DNA from: Balanoglossus misakiensis
Taxonomy: Eukaryota; Hemichordata
Assembly (NCBI GenBank): GCA_040954595.2
Contig: CM082587.2
Location: forward strand, 4,898,001-4,962,000
DNA: 64,000 nucleotides
Reading direction: 5' to 3'
Position 1 is the first letter of the stretch, and each line of letters begins with the position of its first letter. The notes below the pieces were generated by a model that saw nothing but the letters and a program-made list of their open reading frames with translations, searched no databases and had not been told where the DNA came from. A program made the position numbers and the translations under genes. Positions 60,701 through 64,000 of this stretch are shown here, one piece after another.

Positions 60701-63673
60701 TAGAAATCCGACATTGCCATTAAAAGGAAGGTGTACGTTATTGTTGCTCGGTGAAAGTGTGCGCAGCGCGATACCGGCGCGATCCCCCGCCGCAGAATAA
60801 AGGCTCCCAACGTACGCCACACGAAGCACGGTCTTCTAGGCAAACTTTCACATCAGCGGCTTTGTTGTGAAAGTGTAAGGCGGGCGTCGACATTGTTCAC
60901 GACATTGTTCACTCAAAAAAACTTCAACTATCGATTTGTAAAGCACTGTCGGCGCTTTCATCCCAGCGGCCAATCAGCAACTATTGAGTTGTAGGTTGTT
61001 TGCGCTTATCTGTCACCTATCAATACTCGCAATGCTTGTTTGAAATAATCTGACATGTTCCAAGCAATTGGGTTTTGATTAAAATGTCTTCTTTCAAAAA
61101 TTATCTTAAATATAGCAACATATCTGTTACGGATGTTATTAGTTATCGTGTTTGAATAATCATTAAAGGAATCAATTTACGTTCAATTTTAGAATGTACA
61201 TGGATTTGAACGAATACAAGACCGCCCTTGGATTAAACAGCTCTACTCGTCTGAATGTATACTTCGCGTCATGGACATCAGAGACAGTGCTTGGTATCGC
61301 AACATATCCGTGGGAAAAGACGGTTTTTGATACTTTAGGTGAGTCTGTCTGTCTGTGTGCGTGTGTGTATGTATGTATGCCTGTATGTAATATATGTATG
61401 TATGTATGTGCGTGCATGCGTGTGTGTTTGTTTCCAAAAGAAGCTCACCTTATCCTAATATCCCTATGGAAATTCTGAATTGCAGGTGGGGTTGTTTTGA
61501 AGCCCGACCATTACGGAATACCGGGCATGAGCGATTCAACCATCCACGAATTCGGCCACGTGCTCGGTTTATGGCACGTGCATCACGGCGTGTCAGAGAT
61601 GGACTGCACCGACGAATGTCTGGAGACCCACCCTTCCCTCGAGTTGGGCGACATGGTCGAAGACACCAACCCGACGCCGTCCAACACCGAATGCAGAGAC
61701 CCGCAACCGTGTGAATACGATAGCTGTGGGTTGGAAATGGTATACAAGGATACACCGTATCGGAATTTTATGAGTTACGCCGGTGAGTTGGTTACGACGA
61801 AGATTGCCCGTCCGTTTCAGTGACGAGGATAACGTGTACAAAGTTCGCGAAATGCGGCATAAAAACAAAAGTCGCCGGTCTTATTGACCATAGGAGGCGC
61901 CATATGGCTGGCTCCAGAGCTAAACTTGCTGCTACAAATTGAAATTTAGTGCTTCTTGGTGATTTGAATAAACCTTCTTCAACATTGAAGAACAGTTGTT
62001 AACGTCGTGGCCACGTACGATTTAATCCAATGACCACATTTATTTTTCACCACACAGACGACGACTGCACCAACTCCTTCACGCCCCAACAGAATGCCCG
62101 GATGCACTGCTACATAGACTTGATGTACAGGCCGTGGCAGAGCGACAGAGCCCCCTCGCCGGTCCCTATGCCGCCCACCATCATTTCGGTCCACCGGCCA
62201 TCCACCATAGTGCTGGCGTGGGTGCCCCCTCTGAGCGGGAACCTCGGAGGACCGGGAAGCGAGTGCAACCAATGCCTGAACGACAACACCCTCGAACAGT
62301 ACGCCAGCACAGCGTACTCGCCGAACCCGTCGCGTGGTCCAGGTTTGTGGGACCCAAAGCAGGCACTCGGTAAGTTTAAAGGGTCTATGCCATGCCCGGG
62401 CCAAAAGGTGGTAGTAAAGAATGGGGAGGGGTAAAGTGTCTTACTCACCTTAATATGTAATTTTCATCTGACATGCCTGATAGCTTGTAAATATCTTTGG
62501 AGGGACCCAAGATGTTCCAGTTCAGTTATGTTCAAACTATGGCAAACTTTCGAAGTTGGTTCCAGGTTTTTCAAGTTCATCACTTGTCTCCCGCACAATT
62601 TAGGCACAGTAATTCCCGTCTGATATCCTCTGAAGTAATCCTTTCCATTGATATTGTAGGTCCGCCAGACGCTGAAAGCTGCGCCGCCAGCACGAAGGCC
62701 TGGATGCCGGACCCTGCCGACGGCGTCTGTGACGACTGCTACATCGAGCTGGGCTTCCAGATCCCGGTGGTACCGATACAGTTGTCGCTGTGGGTGGCCT
62801 GGTACCCCACCGACGGCGTCAAGGACCTGGTCCTCGTCTTCATCGACGGCACCGAGGAGTCCCTGGGCGAGATCGACGCCTACTGCGACATGCCGTTCAC
62901 CACGCGCGTCGACGTGAACAAGAAGGTCATGAAGGTCCGCGTGCACACCCGCGAGCCGTTCGTCAGCATCGACGCGGTGCAGATCGTGTCGGGGCCCGAC
63001 AACCCGGTCTGTCAGCCGTGCAAGCCAGTCAGATACGTGGTGCACCGCTCGCCGCCGTTGTCAACAGGTGAAAGTACGGTGATTGTGAATACACCGAGAT
63101 ACACAGACAGGTGGGTTTCTTTGTAGAATGAACCAGTGACGAATTCTGACAAGAACGAAACTGCAAATGTACAAGATTATATGCTAAATCCGATGTCCGT
63201 AAAGCACACATTTCTTGTTAAACTTTATGACATATTAGCACTGGTTTGAAGTTATTTTTTGTCACAGCTATCTCAAAAAGTGCATTTTATTTTCCAGCGA
63301 TGTGGTTCCTGGTTCCGAATTCACGTATCAAATCCAGGCCATGCAAGGGTCGAAGACGAGCGAGCTCTCGCCGCCACTGATGTACATACATGGCCAGAAA
63401 CGGTGCGGGGATGGCATCATTGACAGGTAGGTTAACATCAAGGATTTTTGCCTGCAGATTTCCATTAACTGTTCCATAACTGCTACAGAATTGTCTCAAA
63501 AGAGGCATTTCAATAAGCTGACTGCAATACACTAATCCCTGGGATACACTCACAGCATTGATGAAAACTCTTGAATTGCAGCTCTGCAGGAGAAGAGTGC
63601 GATGACGGTAATGCAGTGGACGGTGACGGCTGCAGTCTCAGCTGCCGGAAAAACGAATTCTTCCATTGTGAAG
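54777..63673 (+). CDS. PAPPA: pappalysin (PAPP-A family metalloproteinase), 3' end outside window
   Basis: Exons 54777-55170, 58222-59290, 61193-61338, 61486-61782, 62058-62369, 62660-63110, 63298-63426 and 63582-63673 join in frame to about 963 aa; the gene continues beyond the window. The product is a secreted zinc protease; vertebrate PAPP-A and PAPP-A2 cleave IGF-binding proteins. Order: signal peptide (~1-26); laminin-G-like domain from about residue 70, split by the 3-kb intron; two LNR modules (about 405-475) with CDPQCRHAQTGFDGGDC and CDDNCNRRYHDWDGGDCC; the metzincin catalytic domain with the full zinc motif HEFGHVLGLWH and Met-turn FMSYA; then DDDCTNSFTPQQNARMHCYI and a fibronectin-like region. 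The last exon (EECDDGNAVDGDGCSLSC) matches the family's cysteine-rich motif. Sushi repeats and LNR3, if present, lie outside. Vertebrate PAPPA versus PAPPA2 orthology is undecided. Confidence 0.95.
55171..58221 (+). other. PAPPA: 3-kb first intron of the pappalysin gene
   Basis: Interrupts the laminin-G-like domain. No coding frame, RNA gene or element was recognised in it; its size makes it a candidate place for enhancers. Confidence 0.5.
59291..61192 (+). other. PAPPA: second intron of the pappalysin gene
   Basis: 1.9 kb between the LNR modules and the protease domain. A CT tract lies near 60026. Nothing else recognised. Confidence 0.5.
61354..61430 (+). repeat. TG/TATG-rich microsatellite in a pappalysin intron
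   Basis: Mixed GTGTGT, GTAT and GCGT units fill most of the short intron between the exons at 61193-61338 and 61486-61782. Confidence 0.75.
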
Positions 63674-64000
63674 GTATGCATCATCCAACGTTACAGTGTT
63701 CTAGTCTTTGCCCCCAGTCCATGTATAGCCTTTGTCCCATCATCCAATTTCCCTGTGTGCGGTGGTCACCCATACTGCGAAGCCTCCAAGGAACAAGCGA
63801 CAGTGACCATACCACTGAAATAGGGTGAAAAATATAGGTGTAGCTAAGCGTGCAAACTTGTGAAAAACACATCATGTTGGACACATTCTCAGACGTGATC
63901 CACCCGCATTTACAATTTGAAGTTATGTGAATCAAAGGTCTAGCAGGGATGTGGTATTGTCATCGTGTGTGCTATGATGGAATAAAATAATTCGAGAACG
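63674..64000 (+). other. PAPPA: pappalysin intron running off the window
   Basis: Starts with donor GTATGC; no further exon could be recognised before the window end. Confidence 0.6.

Overview
The window is eukaryotic and metazoan. Genes are split by short GT-AG introns (about 0.1 to 3 kb), coding exons are GC-richer than flanks, AATAAA signals follow stops, and the gene content is animal: cholinesterase-like enzymes, a TESK kinase, a UDP-glycosyltransferase, METTL13, TBC1D13, ZER1, an ankyrin/SOCS-box protein, a thrombospondin-repeat membrane protein and a pappalysin. The compact layout suggests an invertebrate, perhaps a non-vertebrate deuterostome or a lophotrochozoan; the sequence alone does not settle which. 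Exon joins below were worked out by hand from splice sites and reading phase.

Layout. 1-10.4 kb: two tandem cholinesterase-like genes, each with a three-exon structure and a hydrophobic C-terminal tail. 10.9-15.3 kb (minus): a TESK-type kinase, six coding exons, all introns phase 0. 16.4-18.6 kb (minus): a UDP-glucuronosyltransferase, four coding exons. 18.7-19.7 kb: a MITE-like element and diverged repeats. 20.0-24.2 kb (plus): METTL13, twelve exons, 689 aa. 25.0-33.4 kb (plus): a roughly 2,701-residue protein made of several interleaved repeat families that I do not recognise; it is the best candidate here for something undescribed. 35.1-38.4 kb (minus) and 39.2-43.2 kb (plus): TBC1D13 and ZER1, head to head, as in human 9q34. 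44.3-45.7 kb (minus): a single-exon ankyrin-repeat protein with a SOCS-box-like C-terminus. 46.2-48.4 kb (plus): a 370-residue single-pass protein with one TSP type 1 repeat and a tail carrying four YxxP sites, also unrecognised. 48.4-54.8 kb: no gene seen. 54.8 kb to the end (plus): a pappalysin (PAPP-A family), incomplete at the window edge.

The genes do not form one pathway. What links them is chromosomal history: human relatives of METTL13, pappalysin, TESK, ZER1 and TBC1D13 sit on chromosomes 1 and 9, so the window looks like a piece of an old animal linkage group. Protein kinase, SH2-adaptor and A-kinase-anchor ideas below are inferences from motifs, not homology results.
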